Below are positions 48,906 to 62,159 of a DNA stretch of 64,000 nt, one piece after another. The notes under the pieces are model-generated. The model did no database searches and was not told the origin of the DNA. It saw nothing but the letters and a program-made list of their open reading frames with translations. A program made the position numbers and the translations under genes. Within the stretch, counting starts at the first letter, position 1. The number at the start of each line of letters is the position of its first letter. This DNA is from Lathyrus oleraceus (lineage: Eukaryota; Streptophyta; Magnoliopsida; Fabales; Fabaceae), in the NCBI RefSeq assembly GCF_024323335.1, contig NC_066579.1, positions 53,154,771 to 53,218,770 on the forward strand, read 5' to 3'.

Positions 48906-51900
48906 ATGGCTGGAAGAGGTAGAGACGATGCTGCGATTGCTGAGGCTCTGGGTATGCTAGCTGGAGTACTTGGAGGGAATCCGAATGTTGTGGGATTGGG
49001 AGCTGCTCGTCAACTGAGTGAGTTCCAGAAGAACAATCCTCCAATGTTCAAGGGAGCATACGATCCAGATGGTGCTCAGAAGTGGTTGAAGGAGATCGAG
49101 AGGATCTTCCGAGTGACTGAGTGTGCCGATAACCAGAAGGTCAGGTTCGGTACGCATATGCTGTCAGAGGAAGCAGATGATTGGTGGGTTGCTGCCCGCA
49201 CTGAGTTGGAAGCTGCTGGGAGTGCTGAGATCACTTGGGCGGTGTTCAGAGAGAGATTCCTGAGGAAGTACTTTCCAGAGGATGTCAGAGGAAAGAAAGA
49301 GATAGAGTTCTTAGAATTGAAGCAGGGCAATCGGTCTGTTACTGAGTATGCTGCTAAGTTCACAGAGCCGTCGAAGTATTACACTCCCTATGATGAGGCT
49401 ACTGGGGAATTTTCAAAATATGTGAAGTTTGAGAACGGGTTACGTCCCGAGATCAAGCAGGCTATTGGGTATCAGCGGATTAGAGTGTTTTCTGACTTGG
49501 TTGACTGTTGTAGGATTTTTGAACAGGATACCAAGGCCAGAGCGGAGAGCTATCAGCAGAGGGTTGATAGGAAAGGCAAGAATCAGAATGATCGTGGGAA
49601 GCCGTATGCAGCTGGCAAAGGTTTCCAGAGACAGAGTGGGATGAAGAGACCTAGTGGGGGAGACTCCAGTGCCCCTGCTAAGTGTTGCAGATGTGGTCAG
49701 GCTGGACATCGTATCCATAAGTGTACCAGTACTGAGAAGAAGTGTTTCAAGTGTGGCAAAGGTGGTCACTTGGCTGCAGAGTGCCGGTTGAAGACTATGA
49801 CTTGTTTCAACTGTGGAGAGGTGGGTCATATCAGTCCACAGTGTCCTAAGCCGAAGAAAGAGAACCAGTCGGGAGGCAAGGTCTTTGCTTTATCGGGTTC
49901 TGAGACTTCTCCAGATGATCGTTTGATCTGAGGTACGTGTTATATTAATGGCTTTCCTCTTGTAGCTATTATTGACACAGGTGCGACTCATTCCTTTATA
50001 TCTTTGGATTGTGCTGTGAAACTTAAATTAGAGATATCTGAGATGCATGGGAGTATGGTGATTGATACTCCTGCGAAGGGTTCAGTGACTACTACTTCAG
50101 TTTGTTTAAATTGTCCTTTGAGTTTTTTTGGTAGAGACTTTGGGATGGACCTCGTGTGTCTTCCACTAGTGCAGATTGATGTTATCCTGGGTATGAACTG
50201 GTTGGTGTTTAACCGAGTTTATATCAACTGTTTTGATAAGACTGTGATCTTTCCTGAGATTGAGGAAGGAAAGAGTTTGTTTCTATCAGCAAGGCAGGTG
50301 AATGAGGCAGTAGCAGATGGGGCAGAGTTGTTTATGCTGTTAGCGACTTTGGAGGCTAAAGATAAACTGGTGATTTGCGATCTAGCTGTGGTGTGTGATT
50401 TTCCTGATGTGTTTCCTGAAGAAATGAATGAATTACCGCCAGAGCGTGAAGTTGAGTTCTCGATTGATTTGGTACCTGGTACTAGGCCGATATCGATGAC
50501 TCCGTACCGTATGTCTGCTGTTGAGTTAACTGAATTGAAGAGTCAGCTGAAAGATCTGTTGGATAAGAAATTTATTCGTCTGAGTGTGTCACCATGGGGC
50601 GCACCAGTGTTATTGGTTAAGAAGAAAGAAGGTACTATGAGGTTGTGTGTGGACTACAGGCAACTGAATAAAGTGACGATCAAGAATCAGTATCCTTTGC
50701 CGAGGATTGATGATTTGATGGATCAGTTGGTTGGTGCGAGTGTGTTCAGCAAAATAGATTTGAGATCGGGGTATCATCAGATACGTGTGAAAACTGAGGA
50801 TATTCAGAAGACTGCTTTCAGAACAAGGTATGGACATTATGAGTATTCTGTAATGCCTTTTGGTGTGACTAATGCGCCTGGGGTATTTATGGAGTATATG
50901 AATAGGATTTTCCATCCGTACCTAGACAAGTTTGTTGTGGTGTTTATTGACGATATTTTGGTGTATTCGAAATCTGAAGAAGAGCATGCTGAACATTTGA
51001 GAGTGGTTTTAGGAGTTTTACGAGAAAAGAAGTTATTTGCTAAACTGTCCAAGTGTGAATTTTGGTTAGAAGAGGTTAGTTTTCTTGGTCATGTGGTTTC
51101 AAGAGGTGGTGTTGCTGTTGATCCTTCTAAGATAGAAGCGGTATCTAAGTGGGAAGCTCCGAAGTCAGTTTCTGAGATAAGGAGTTTTCTTGGACTTGCA
51201 GGTTATTATAGGAAATTCATTGAGGGATTTTCTAAGTTGGCGTTACCGTTGACGATGTTGACTAGAAAGGGGCAAGCGTTTGTTTGGGACTCAAAATGTG
51301 AAGAAGGTTTCCAAGAGTTAAAGAGAAGGTTAACTACTGCTCCTATTCTGATATTACCAAGTCCGTCGGAACCATTTGAGGTTTACTGTGATGCTTCATT
51401 GTTGGGTTTGGGTGGTGTTTTGATGCAGAATAAGCAGGTTGTAGCTTATGCTTCGAGACAACTGAAGGTTCATGAGAGGAACTATCCGACACACGATTTA
51501 GTGTTGGCAGCTGTGGTATTTGTTCTGAAGTTATGGAGGCATTACTTGTACGGGTCAAGATTTGAGGTTTTCAGTGACCATAAAAGTTTAAAGTATTTGT
51601 TTGATCAGAAAGAGCTGAATATGAGACAGAGGAGATGGTTAGAGTTTCTGAAGGATTATGACTTTGGTTTGAATTACCATCCGGGTAAAGCAAACGTAGT
51701 GGCTGATGCATTGAGTCGGAAATCATTGCATATGTCTATGTTAATGGTTAAGGAATTGGATTTAATTGAGCAGTTCAGAGACTTGAGTTTGGTGTGTGAG
51801 AGTACTCACAATAGTGTTAAATTGAGAATGTTGAAGTTAACGAGTGGTATTCTGGATGAGATTAGAGAGGGTCAGAAATCCCATGTGCTTTTGGTTGATA

Positions 51901-53276
51901 AGTTGACTCTAGTGAATCAAGGTCAAGGTGGTGAATTCAGAGTTGATGAGAATGGTGTTTTGAAATTTGGTAATCGGGTGTGTATTCCGGATGTTACCGA
52001 ACTTAAGAAGAGTATTCTTGAGGAAGGACATCGTAGTGGCCTGAGTATTGATCCTGGGGCTACGAAGATGTATCATGATTTGAAAAAGTTATTTTGGTGG
52101 CCGGGAATGAAAAGAGAAATTGCGAGTTTTGTTTATTCTTGTTTGACTTGTCAGAAGTCAAAGATTGAGCATCAGAAGCCGTCCGGGCTAATGCAACTGT
52201 TGGCTATTCCAGAGTGGAAGTGGGATAGTATCAGTATGGATTTTGTTTCTGGTTTACCGAGGACAATTAAGAATTTTGAAGCTATTTGGGTGATTGTTGA
52301 CAGATTGACAAAATCGGCTCATTTCATTTCGATCAGAATGGATTATCCGTTAGAGAGATTAGCTGAGTTGTATATTGAGAAAATTGTAAGTTTGCATGGT
52401 ATTCCGTCGAGTATTGTTTCGGACAGAGATCCTAGATTTACATCGAAGTTCTGGGAAGGTTTGCAGAGGGCTTTGGGAACTAAGCTGAGATTGAGTTATG
52501 CATATCATCCGCAGACTGATGGTCAGACTGAGAGGACGATTCAGTCACTGGAAGATCTTTTGAGGGCTTGTGTTTTGGAAAAGGGAGGTGCTTGGGATTG
52601 TTATTTACCTTTGATTGAGTTTACCTACAACAATAGTTTTCATTCGAGCATTGGTATGGCACCGTTTGAAGCTTTGTATGGTAGGAGATGTCGGACACCT
52701 TTATGTTGGTATGAGTCCGGTGAGAGTGATGTGGTTGGACCGGAGATTGTTCAACAAACTACGGAAAAGATTAAGATGATTCAGGAGAAGATGAGGATTG
52801 CTCAGAGTCGTCAGAAGAGTTATCACGACAATAGGAGGAAGTCATTTGAGTTTCAAGAGGGAGATCATGTGTTTCTTCGTGTTACTCCGATAACTGGGGT
52901 TGGTCGAGCTTTGAAGTCGAAGAAGTTGACACCTCGATTTATTGGTCCTTATCAGATTTTGGAGAGGATAGGGGAGGTGGCCTATCGTATCGCTTTACCG
53001 CCGTCACTTGCGAATTTGCATGAGGTTTTTCATGTGTCTCAGTTGAGGAGGTACATTCCTGATCCGTCGCATGTGGTCCAAGTAGATGATGTACAGGTGA
53101 GAGATAACCTGACTGTTGAAACATCACCTATGAGGATCGAGGATCGAGAGTTGAAGCAGTTGCGGGGTAAAGAAATTGCTTTGGTAAAGGTAGCTTGGGG
53201 AGGACCAGCAGGTGGCAATGTGACTTGGGAACTTGAGAGTCAGATGAAGGAGTCTTATCCAGAGTTATTCGCTTGA
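48906..53276 (+). pseudogene. Tekay-B gag-pol polyprotein with one premature stop
   Basis: Same length and layout as the Tekay-A protein. Codon 342, AGA in Tekay-A, is TGA here (49929-49931), so gag with its three knuckles ([42 protein letters not shown]) is cut off from protease onward. The rest is open: protease [21 protein letters not shown], RNase [11 protein letters not shown], integrase, GPY motif and chromodomain to YPELFA. In the integrase HHCC finger the first His is Asp (GAT at 50-52 of the 52000 block: [10 protein letters not shown] against [10 protein letters not shown] in Tekay-A). The copy is probably inactive unless helped in trans. Confidence 0.93.
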
Positions 53277-53318
53277 GGTATGTTTTCGAGGACGAAAACT
53301 CTTTTAGTGGGGGAGAGT

Positions 53319-55340
53319 TGTAACACCCCGATAAAATATGATAACTATTTAATTTAAGTTTAATAGTATATTATGATGATAATATGAATGAGAGGGTATT
53401 ATTTTTCAAAATAAAAGATAAACCCTTCATATATATTATTATTAGTATATTTATTAATTTAATTAAATAATTGGAATATTATTGGATTATTATTATTGGA
53501 ATAATAAAGTTGGAATTGGAACGATTGTTGGAATCGGTAAAGAGTCTCATTTAGTAAAAAGGTTTTTACACGTGAAAACAGAGAAGCGACTAAAAAGTGG
53601 AAAAAGGGCAAAAAGGAAGAGCAAGAGAAAAAGGGTTGAAGAAGGGAAAAGCTTGAAGTTAAAGGATTTTCCGGATTAACTCAGGTAAGGGGGGTTTATC
53701 ATCGTTTAATGGGCATTATGGGTTAACATGTAATGGGTAGTAATAAGCCATTGAATTGACTCTAATCAGGATGATGAATGCTGCAAATTGTGATGAATAA
53801 ATTACGTTAAAACCGTGAATGAATCTATATTTGGATGAGTCGCAATTTTCTGGACGTGTAGCTTTTTACGCAATCGAAATCGGAGGTCCGGAAGTCCTCC
53901 AACGGCGAAAAATGCGGGTAATTCTGCATTCTGTTCGTTGTTAGCGCAGGAACAGCTTTCTGTCTTGCGTTAACCGGTTAACCCAGGGCGTTAACCGGTT
54001 AACACTGTTATGATAATTAAAAAAATTAATTTCTGTCTTGCGTTAACCGGTTAACCCAGGGCGTTAACCGGTTAACACTGTTAAAATTTGCCAGGAAGCG
54101 CATTCTGTTTTGCGTTAACTGATTAACCCAGGGCGTTAACCGGTTAACACTGTTTGAAAAGTGAAAAATTGATATTTAAATATTGTGTACGTTTTGGAAT
54201 GGAATTATGTGTACATATTGTATGGGCTTGGCTAGGAAATGTGCCATACGCGTATGGGCATGAGGCATACGTGTATGGGCAGAAGTTTGATTTTCTGAGC
54301 TGTTGTTGTGCAGTTTTGGTCGTTTCAGCTGAGTGATGTAATTTAGCTGATGTATGATATAGTAGGGATCATTTCCCGTTGTTTTGAGCAGTATAGGTAT
54401 TAGTAGAGTGTGCTAATACTGTGATTTATTATTTGGCATGACATGATATGATTCTGTGATAAATATGCTGATGATGTATGATGGTATGCATAATGCTGTG
54501 AATATATCTATTATGTATGCAATTATGGATGGACTGTTTATGGCTTAGAGTGTGAGCATATGTCCATTGTGGATTGTTGTTGATGTTTGCATGCTAGGTG
54601 ATTTAGCGTGCATAGCATAGCCTTTATGGTGGTAGCTAATTCCCATGGTGAGGAATTAGTGAGGGAGTCACTAGGTCTCAAATGAGTGGGACTAGTGAGC
54701 TTGGTAGCCGTATCTGGGTTTGATCGGTGAGGTTGAACTATGTGTTCACGAATAATCGGTACCGCATGCATGGAGTCTCATTTCATAATGTATGTATGGC
54801 GTATAATATGAATGGATGTATTCCAATATTATACGTGTGTTTTGTGTTTGTGTTAAGTATGATTATGAGTTGATGTTGCCGTTGCTGAATGTGTGATATG
54901 ATTAGGGTGATGAATGTGTTAATTTACTTAGCATTACATGATATTTTATAATGCTTATTATATCGATTGAGGAACTCACCCTTACAACTATGTTTCAGGT
55001 AACGAGCAGTGATTGAGTAGAAGCTAGTGCTTGGAGTCTAGTGTAGTTCCTTAGTGGGTCATGCTCTGGTATATGTAACATCGGGACGGGATGTTTTACT
55101 TTGTTTTATTTTTGGTTGTTGAACAATTTTACATGAAATGTGTTACATGGTTTGCATGTTGTTAGATTTCTATCCGCTGTGAATTGTGCAATGTTTTATT
55201 TTGATTAATAAATGAGCATGACAAGTTATTTTGGTGAATGGTGTGAAGTGTCAAGTGTGACACCCTGAAATTGCATATCTACTCTGATTCATATTTTGTT
55301 GTTTTAATTAATTATTGGGGTATTTTAGAAGGGTGTTACA
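53319..55340 (+). repeat. Tekay-B 3' LTR
   Basis: 2022 bp, aligned without length change to 46760-48781. Differences include ccccgata for ccctgata and gttaactgattaac for gttaaccgattaac in the array. Confidence 0.95.
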
Positions 55341-55345
55341 TCATC

Positions 55346-55629
55346 CACACACCAGGTGCAATTTTCTCTTTCTCAACCTGTCGGAGAACCTTATCACCAA
55401 GGCTCAATACAATTTATTATGGGATTTATTGATCATTGTCCTCTTCTCCTTCTATTTTAGGGCAACATCCATCTTTTTCGATCCTTTCAACTCTTCTAAC
55501 AAACCCTATTGAACTAGTAGGGCTTGCATCTTCAAGTGCCGCAAACCAAAATCATTCACATTGTTGAATTTCTCAATCCCATACTTTATTGACAGCATCT
55601 TCTCATTCATGCTCATTGTACCAATTTAT
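55346..55629 (-). pseudogene. copia gag N-terminus and degenerate primer site
   Basis: On the - strand just inside the LTR, ttggtacaatgagc resembles the methionine-tRNA primer site with several changes. A gag start with MSMNEKMLSIKYGIEKFNNV-like text follows, as in other copia gags. A stop occurs near 55510. The frame runs to the Tekay-B insertion at 55345 and continues at 46759. Confidence 0.75.
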
Positions 55630-56058
55630 TGTGAAAGCGATGCCAAGAAAGCATAGTATGATTGGTTTCTTGATTAACAAGAAAACTACAAAGTAAAAGA
55701 AAAGATAGAAGAGAAGAGAAAGACAATTCAAAGTGGTGTAAAATATGTATTCTTGATTCAATTAATATTACGGGATAATGTTTAGAATTGAATCTCAACC
55801 ACGTCACTTTCTCTCTTTGATTAGGATTATCAGGGATTGATGGAGAAGTGATTACTAGTATGTTATTTATAAGAAAACTAAACTCTAGCATTCAACTAAT
55901 ATACTAAAAAATTGGCCCAACAAATTGGTCCAATTCAACATGCTAAGTTAAACAACAAGCTAACATATTGCGACAGCTACACTAACTCTTTGACTCGACA
56001 GAGCTATTCGACTTCGACAGAGTTTGCTACAACACTAGCTTATAACCCATAAGCTACA
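55630..56058 (-). repeat. copia right LTR (5' LTR of the - strand element)
   Basis: 429 bp from tgtgaaagcgatgcc to ataagctaca. Aligns with 788-828 plus 8515-8913 with many substitutions and small indels. Confidence 0.9.
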
Positions 56059-56712
56059 AATTGATTTTTCAAGTTATAATTTTGTCACTACTTCTAAAAA
56101 AAGTGGGAGGAGTAATCATATAAGAGAGAAAGGGAGAATAATGGGGTGAACTAAATAAGTCAAAATAGAATAAAGTTAATATTTGACATATTAAGATGTG
56201 TTATAAATCATAACTAACATAATTAACAATAATTTTTTTTGTAAAATATTTTTTTCATATTTCTTACTTAAATTTATGATAGAAAATTTTATTTAAAAAC
56301 TTTTAAAATATAATTAAAATTTACAACAATTCTTCACTTATTTCAAAAACTTAAAAGAATACTAAATAAAAGAATTTCTTAGATTAACATCATGAATTGA
56401 TACAGCAAACTAGTGTAGTAAACTATATGAATAAGTCAAAGAGTGATAATATTTAACACACTCTAAAATTGGTGTAGCAAATTATATGAAGCAAAGACTC
56501 TTGGTGTAGGTTAGAGGTCTACCACACACATCACACTCTCACGTTTCTTGATTTTGGCATCGTGGTGTACTAATAGTAAGTACTCAAGAGATTTTGTCAA
56601 AATCTAATACAAGTAGTCTCATACGCATACTCATAATTTTTTTTAAATCATCTCTTTTCAACTTCTTCGAAAAACCCTTTGGAATTAGTCAAAACTTTTT
56701 TTAAACTAAGTA
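56059..56712. other. AT-rich non-coding DNA right of the cluster
   Basis: No convincing ORF, gene or known repeat seen. Contains short AT-rich repeats and a pair of similar phrases (agtgtagtaaactatatgaa and ggtgtagcaaattatatgaa, about 56413 and 56471). Confidence 0.4.
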
Positions 56713-56916
56713 GAATCAATTAGAAAGTGTTTGTAATCGATTATGAAGCGAAATTTGGCCTATAATCGATTATGGTGGTAATGTAATTAATTTTGAGGTT
56801 TGCCTCACTTAGTAATCGACTATGGATATCTGATAATCAATTATGGTTCAGATCTAGAAAAACATTCATGTTTTTTGCTTGTACATAATTGATTATTGTA
56901 TTAGCATAATCAATTA
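56713..56916. repeat. Array of TAATCGATTA-like palindromes in 21-bp pairs
   Basis: Related 10-mers start at 56713 (gaatcaatta), 56734 (taatcgatta), 56763 (taatcgatta), 56784 (taattaattt), 56813 (taatcgacta), 56834 (taatcaatta), 56886 (taattgatta) and 56907 (taatcaatta). Each successive pair is 21 bp apart; pair starts are 50, 50 and 73 bp apart. Same layout as the Tekay LTR arrays with another palindrome, older and more decayed. Confidence 0.7.
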
Positions 56917-57013
56917 TGGATCAGATTAGACTTTTTAAAAGTTTTTAAATTTTCCTTAAATTTTTTAATTTAAAAGGAGGTCTTGTGTTCATTTGAATCC
57001 ACACAAACAGATA

Positions 57014-58193
57014 ATAATATGGATGAATCAGAAAGGCTACAATTTTGGAAAGAAGTTGTCAGGGGTTAGTCGCGAGGTCGGTGTTACGGAGCTGCACAAA
57101 TGGCAATCAACATAAGGTATGGATTTTCTTACTTTACACAAGTGACAGTTACAAACCACAACAGAGAAGCAGAGATCCAAGCCATTGAGGTTGAAAGAGT
57201 TTATTCTTCTGTATCACGTGAGGAGGTTGCATTAGCTAATGCGCGTGCAGAAGAAGCTAAGGTGGAGACAACAGAGTTGGCAAAGAAATTTGAAGAATTT
57301 CATAAACATGTGTTTTCTATGTGGCAACTAGGTCAGACGGGTCCTTCTACTACTCCTTCTAGTGTCCATCATATTACTAATCACGATTATGATTATGGAT
57401 CTAATGAGCAGTAGGTGCATGAAGACGAAATGAATGATGGATGATGAGTCTGATGCCCATCCTATGTGTATAAATTTCTTATCAGCTCTTTTTAATCGAG
57501 TTACTGTCTGGTATTTTGTGTTGCTATTTTATTGATATTTTGATATCTTGTGTTGGTATTTTGTAATCAAGTTATGTTTTGTATTTTGTAATCAAATAAT
57601 AAAGCAATTCATTGTGGATTTACACAAGTTTGATATCTTGTGTTGGTATTTTGATGTGATAATATATGGTTTTAGTAATATATCAATGTAACAATTCATT
57701 ATGGATTAAAATAGGTTTCTAAGCAGGTTTTGGTAGGTCTTAAAAAGAGAGATTTAAAGCATGTTTCATCCCAACTAAGTTTTGGTAGGTCCAAAAATAA
57801 ATATTAAACTGAGCGTTGCCTAAGATGACGCTACACAAATACACATTACCAAATAATGTTGCCATAAACCAATGTTATGGAACACGATTAAGATAGATAA
57901 TGTCGCCTTAGACCGATGCTACTTAAATTCCTTCAGCATAATAGTGTCGATGCAAGCCGACGCTAGCCCTAAACATGTATGTACTCTAGCGTCGACTTTT
58001 ATGTATTAGTGTCCCTTTAGCGTTTCGTTAAGTCGACACTAACATTAGCCTCAGATGAATGTTACGCTTTGCTTCTAGCTTTAGGTGTCTGCCCCAACCC
58101 CGACACTAGGCCGACGCTAATACCCTTTTAGCGTCAACTTTGCCTTTTAGTAAGGGCTTTTGGCTGACGTTGAACCACAGTTTTCTTGTAGTC
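57014..58193 (+). mobile_element. CACTA (En/Spm) transposon, right-end fragment
   Basis: An ORF remnant (about 57014-57414; FWKEVVRG, stop, SRGRCYGAAQMAIN, then a Glu/Ala-rich helical stretch EEVALANARAEEAKVETTELAKKF) resembles the C-terminus of the Ptta/En/Spm transposase_24 family. Downstream, 57815-58165 holds many subterminal-type repeats (tagcgtcga, gccgacgct in both orientations). The end at 58181-58193 reads ttttcttgtagtc, the CACTACAAGAAAA terminus in reverse with its last base changed. No matching left end was found, so the element is truncated. Confidence 0.7.
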
Positions 58194-59365
58194 TCTTCTT
58201 CTATCACCTTGCTCTTATAATTGTCTTATACACTTAATATGGTTATAATGCTTATAGAGTAATTGTTTAAATAGTAATATGTTGTTATAATCTTTCGTTT
58301 GTAATTGTAAAACCAATAGAAAACTATTCTCTTGAGTTGATATAATATAAGGGTTGCTAGCTAAACCTAAGATAAAAGTTTGGTGTAAGAGGTCATCGGT
58401 TGTACCTGTGATGAAAACTCAAGTTGATGGCAGAATTCTCAAGGTCATATCCTTGGAGACTAGACATTGACCTCGTGGTATTGTCATCTTATTCTTTTCT
58501 TATCCATGGAGACTGGACGTTGACCTTAGCGGCTGAACTAGATAAACCCGACTTGTTCTTTTCTTATCCATTATCCCTTTATTTTCTCGTATTATTTTTA
58601 TTTTGTCATCTTATTCTTCATCTAAATTATTCTTAAAAATATTTTGAAAAATATTTTAATTTATTCAAGTTTTGAGAACTTTTTTATATTACAACTCACC
58701 CTTCCACCTTTTCCTGTGTTTGAAGTCACTTGGTCAACAAATAGCCCCATGTAAGATTGAGATAAGAGTAGTCACCAAGTCACTCTCTTAAATAAAAATC
58801 TCACTCATTCATCTAAGATCCTAGACCTAATACCATGCCTCTGCATTAAGATATGGAAAAGCCTCGAAAAACGAACGCACACATAGAGAAATAAAACCTA
58901 ACCAATAATGATCCCAAAAGAAGGTATGGTGGCTATTACCCATCTTCATATCCAAACTAGTCATAAAGCAATAAGAGGTAGAATCTTAATCAGTGCCAAT
59001 CAGGGTTATCCTTCTTCCACCAAGATGAAGGAAATCTAACTATGACAATTTCCCCCTATGTAAGCACAAACCACATGAGTTGTATACCTCGCACAAAGGA
59101 TGTTCATCCAAATACTAATTTCATGGAACATCTTCGAACACCAGTTATATAACAATGTTTAATAAACCATGGACATGTCTGTAATGCTCAACCCTTCATT
59201 CTCTTAGGTTTGCACATCAGACCAACAAACTCAAGAAATCTTTGATGCCCATTTACCACCATCCCACTGAAACATTCTTTAAGATGTAACTAACTTTTTC
59301 CAAACCTTAATAGTTATTTTTTAAAATGAAAAGTAGAAAATAAGGATGAAGTTAAAGACCATTTC
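58194..59365. other. Non-coding stretch without recognised features
   Basis: AT-rich with one 70-codon ORF (58424-58636) that contains a small internal repeat (atccttggagactagacattgacc, atccatggagactggacgttgacc) and shows no family. Possibly remains of an old LTR; not provable by eye. Confidence 0.35.
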
Positions 59366-60490
59366 TTTTTATAAGCAAATATTATATTAAAGCGAGTACA
59401 GGGGTACTCAATCCTAATACAAAAGGATGAAACAAAAAGCACTAATATAAAGAACCAAGGGGATTTTCCAACCAATCTTTCTTGGTGCAAAGAAGATGGC
59501 CCTTATGTCTAGTCCTAAACCAGTCCCAAGCTAAAGTCTTAGCCACCAAAACAATATCACTGACCCCTTTCATCCTACTGTTAAAAGGAGTATCATTCTT
59601 AATGAGGCGCACCACCCTAACCACAACAAGCCAGATAATAACACCCAAGTTCTTCTTTGATTTTTCGTGCATAACAAAATTAAAGAGAAGCAAATGATCT
59701 AAAATTTAAATCCAAGGATTCAACCTTCTCAAACCATTTAAGCCAAGAATATAATACCAAACATCAATTACAATAGAGCATTGAAGAAAAAGATGAGAGT
59801 GAGATTCCTCTGGACCGACACAAAGCGGACAAACAAGACTACGCACCCCTGTAAGAACGCCTCGCTTAGCCAACTCATCTCTCGTTTGCATCCTCTTAAA
59901 GATAAGCCTCCACGCAAAACATGGATATTACTTGGGACATTAGTTTTCCAAATCACCTTCAGAGATGACTTTGCTTGAATAACAAGTTGAAAATCAACAG
60001 ATTGCAGAGAATTTAACTCGACAAGAGCAGCTCTGACAGAAAACCGGTAACATCGCACCACCAAATAAACTTATCCGGAAATCTTGGAATGGGGGAAAAC
60101 CGGACGGAATATTAAGCAAAAGAGAAAGCTCATGTTTTGACAAATCTGAAATATACAAGTTGCCAACCAAGTTCCAAATCTACGCACCATTAAACCAGAA
60201 ACATGGATCAATAATTTTCAAACTAGGTTGTTGCAGATTATTAAACATGATATGGGAAGGTCAAGCAAAGCGGTTTAGCCCTAATCCAATGATTTTTCCA
60301 AAATCTATAGAAGCCTCATTCCCAATTTTGCCGACAATGCAATTGTGAAACCAATTATTATCCTCACCACAAACATCCAAGACAAATCTCAAATCCATCC
60401 ACCATAAAAAAGATTTTGATTTTGATTTAATGAGATGAACGGAAGGATCAAGAACATAAGCTTTAATATCACCATATTTGAAGAATAAAA
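59366..60490 (-). mobile_element. LINE (non-LTR retrotransposon) 3' fragment
   Basis: On the - strand, broken frames give LWWMDLRF and NWFHNCIVGKIGNEASIDF (60420-60310), then YRFSVRAAL, then KVIWKTNVPSNIHV and a zf-RVT domain (TRDELAKRGVLTGVRSLVCP and HSHLFLQCSIVIDVWY, 59890-59740), typical of the C-terminus of plant LINE proteins. The 3' end runs to a short A-rich tail (cttataaaaagaaa, about 59366). The 5' part, including the RT catalytic region, is absent, as is usual for 5'-truncated LINEs. Several stops and frameshifts. Confidence 0.8.
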
Positions 60491-61665
<1,175 letters not shown>

Positions 61666-62030
61666 TGTCAGTTTTTACACCACCAACATGTTATTTAAGT
61701 TTAAAATTAAAAAGATGATTAATTATATTTGACAAAGATAATTGCATCTTTTTCTAACACTTGTTGTAATTTAATAGTTTTCTCTGATTTTACCCGAGGT
61801 GTGTCTCTCTTAATATAAATCTTTATTATTACAAAAAAACATTCCAATTTACAATTTAAAAATAGAAAAAATAATATTGAAACAAACAGATAAGTTTTTT
61901 GTTAATTTTTTTTACACTTGGATTTTCTAAATTCCATAATTGTAGATTAAATTAAGTGTGATATGATGAATGATGGTTGGCTCAATTTCATCTAAAAAAC
62001 AACCTTTTAAAAATAGAACTTCCCTCTTTT

Positions 62031-62036
62031 TATATA
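62031..62036 (+). promoter_or_regulatory. TATA box of the lipid-transfer-like gene
   Basis: tatata in ctttttatataacaaac, 129 bp before the ATG at 62160, giving a leader of roughly 90-100 bases. 61664-62030 is otherwise AT-rich with nothing else recognised. Confidence 0.55.
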
Positions 62037-62159
62037 ACAAACTTTCCACCACAATAAACCACTAGGGGAATAGAGGAAGAACAGAAAAAACTAAAGAAAA
62101 AACCATTTTATTCCTTTTCATTTTTTTATCTTTTCTTCTTTCTCTCTTGATTGAAAATC

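Larger units (their letters stand above)
46760..55340 (+). mobile_element. Tekay-B: Tekay/Del chromovirus, nearly intact
   Basis: 8581 bp, TSD tcatc (46755-46759, 55341-55345), LTRs of 2022 bp each, PBS at 48786, polypurine tract at 53303-53318. The LTRs differ at about sixteen positions by eye (under 1%), so it is recent but older than Tekay-A. Inserted in copia gag. Confidence 0.96.
788..56058 (-). mobile_element. Ty1/copia retrotransposon, host of the whole nested cluster (in four separated pieces)
   Basis: Own sequence lies at 788-828, 8506-10850, 44957-46759 and 55346-56058, about 4.9 kb in all, a normal copia length. On the - strand the order is right LTR, gag, protease, integrase, RT, RNase H, polypurine tract, left LTR, which is the copia gene order. 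The copia reading frame resumes when the Ogre and one copy of its TSD are ignored, which confirms that the pieces belong together. Many stops and frameshifts, and clearly diverged LTRs, make this the oldest layer. The flanks show a probable 5-bp TSD aattg (782-786 and 56059-56063), with one unexplained extra g at 787. Confidence 0.9.

Noticed and set aside
53482..53679. Lys/Arg-rich ORF in the Tekay-B 3' LTR
   Set aside because: Lies in the purine-rich LTR leader before the putative splice donor; composition explains it, and it is only a repeat of LTR sequence.
56084..56110. cactacttctaaaaa as the left end of the CACTA element
   Set aside because: It departs from CACTACAAGAAAA after six bases, and no subterminal tagcgtcga-type repeats follow it.
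58424..58636. 70-residue ORF as a gene
   Set aside because: No family resemblance, biased hydrophobic composition, contains a small internal nucleotide repeat.
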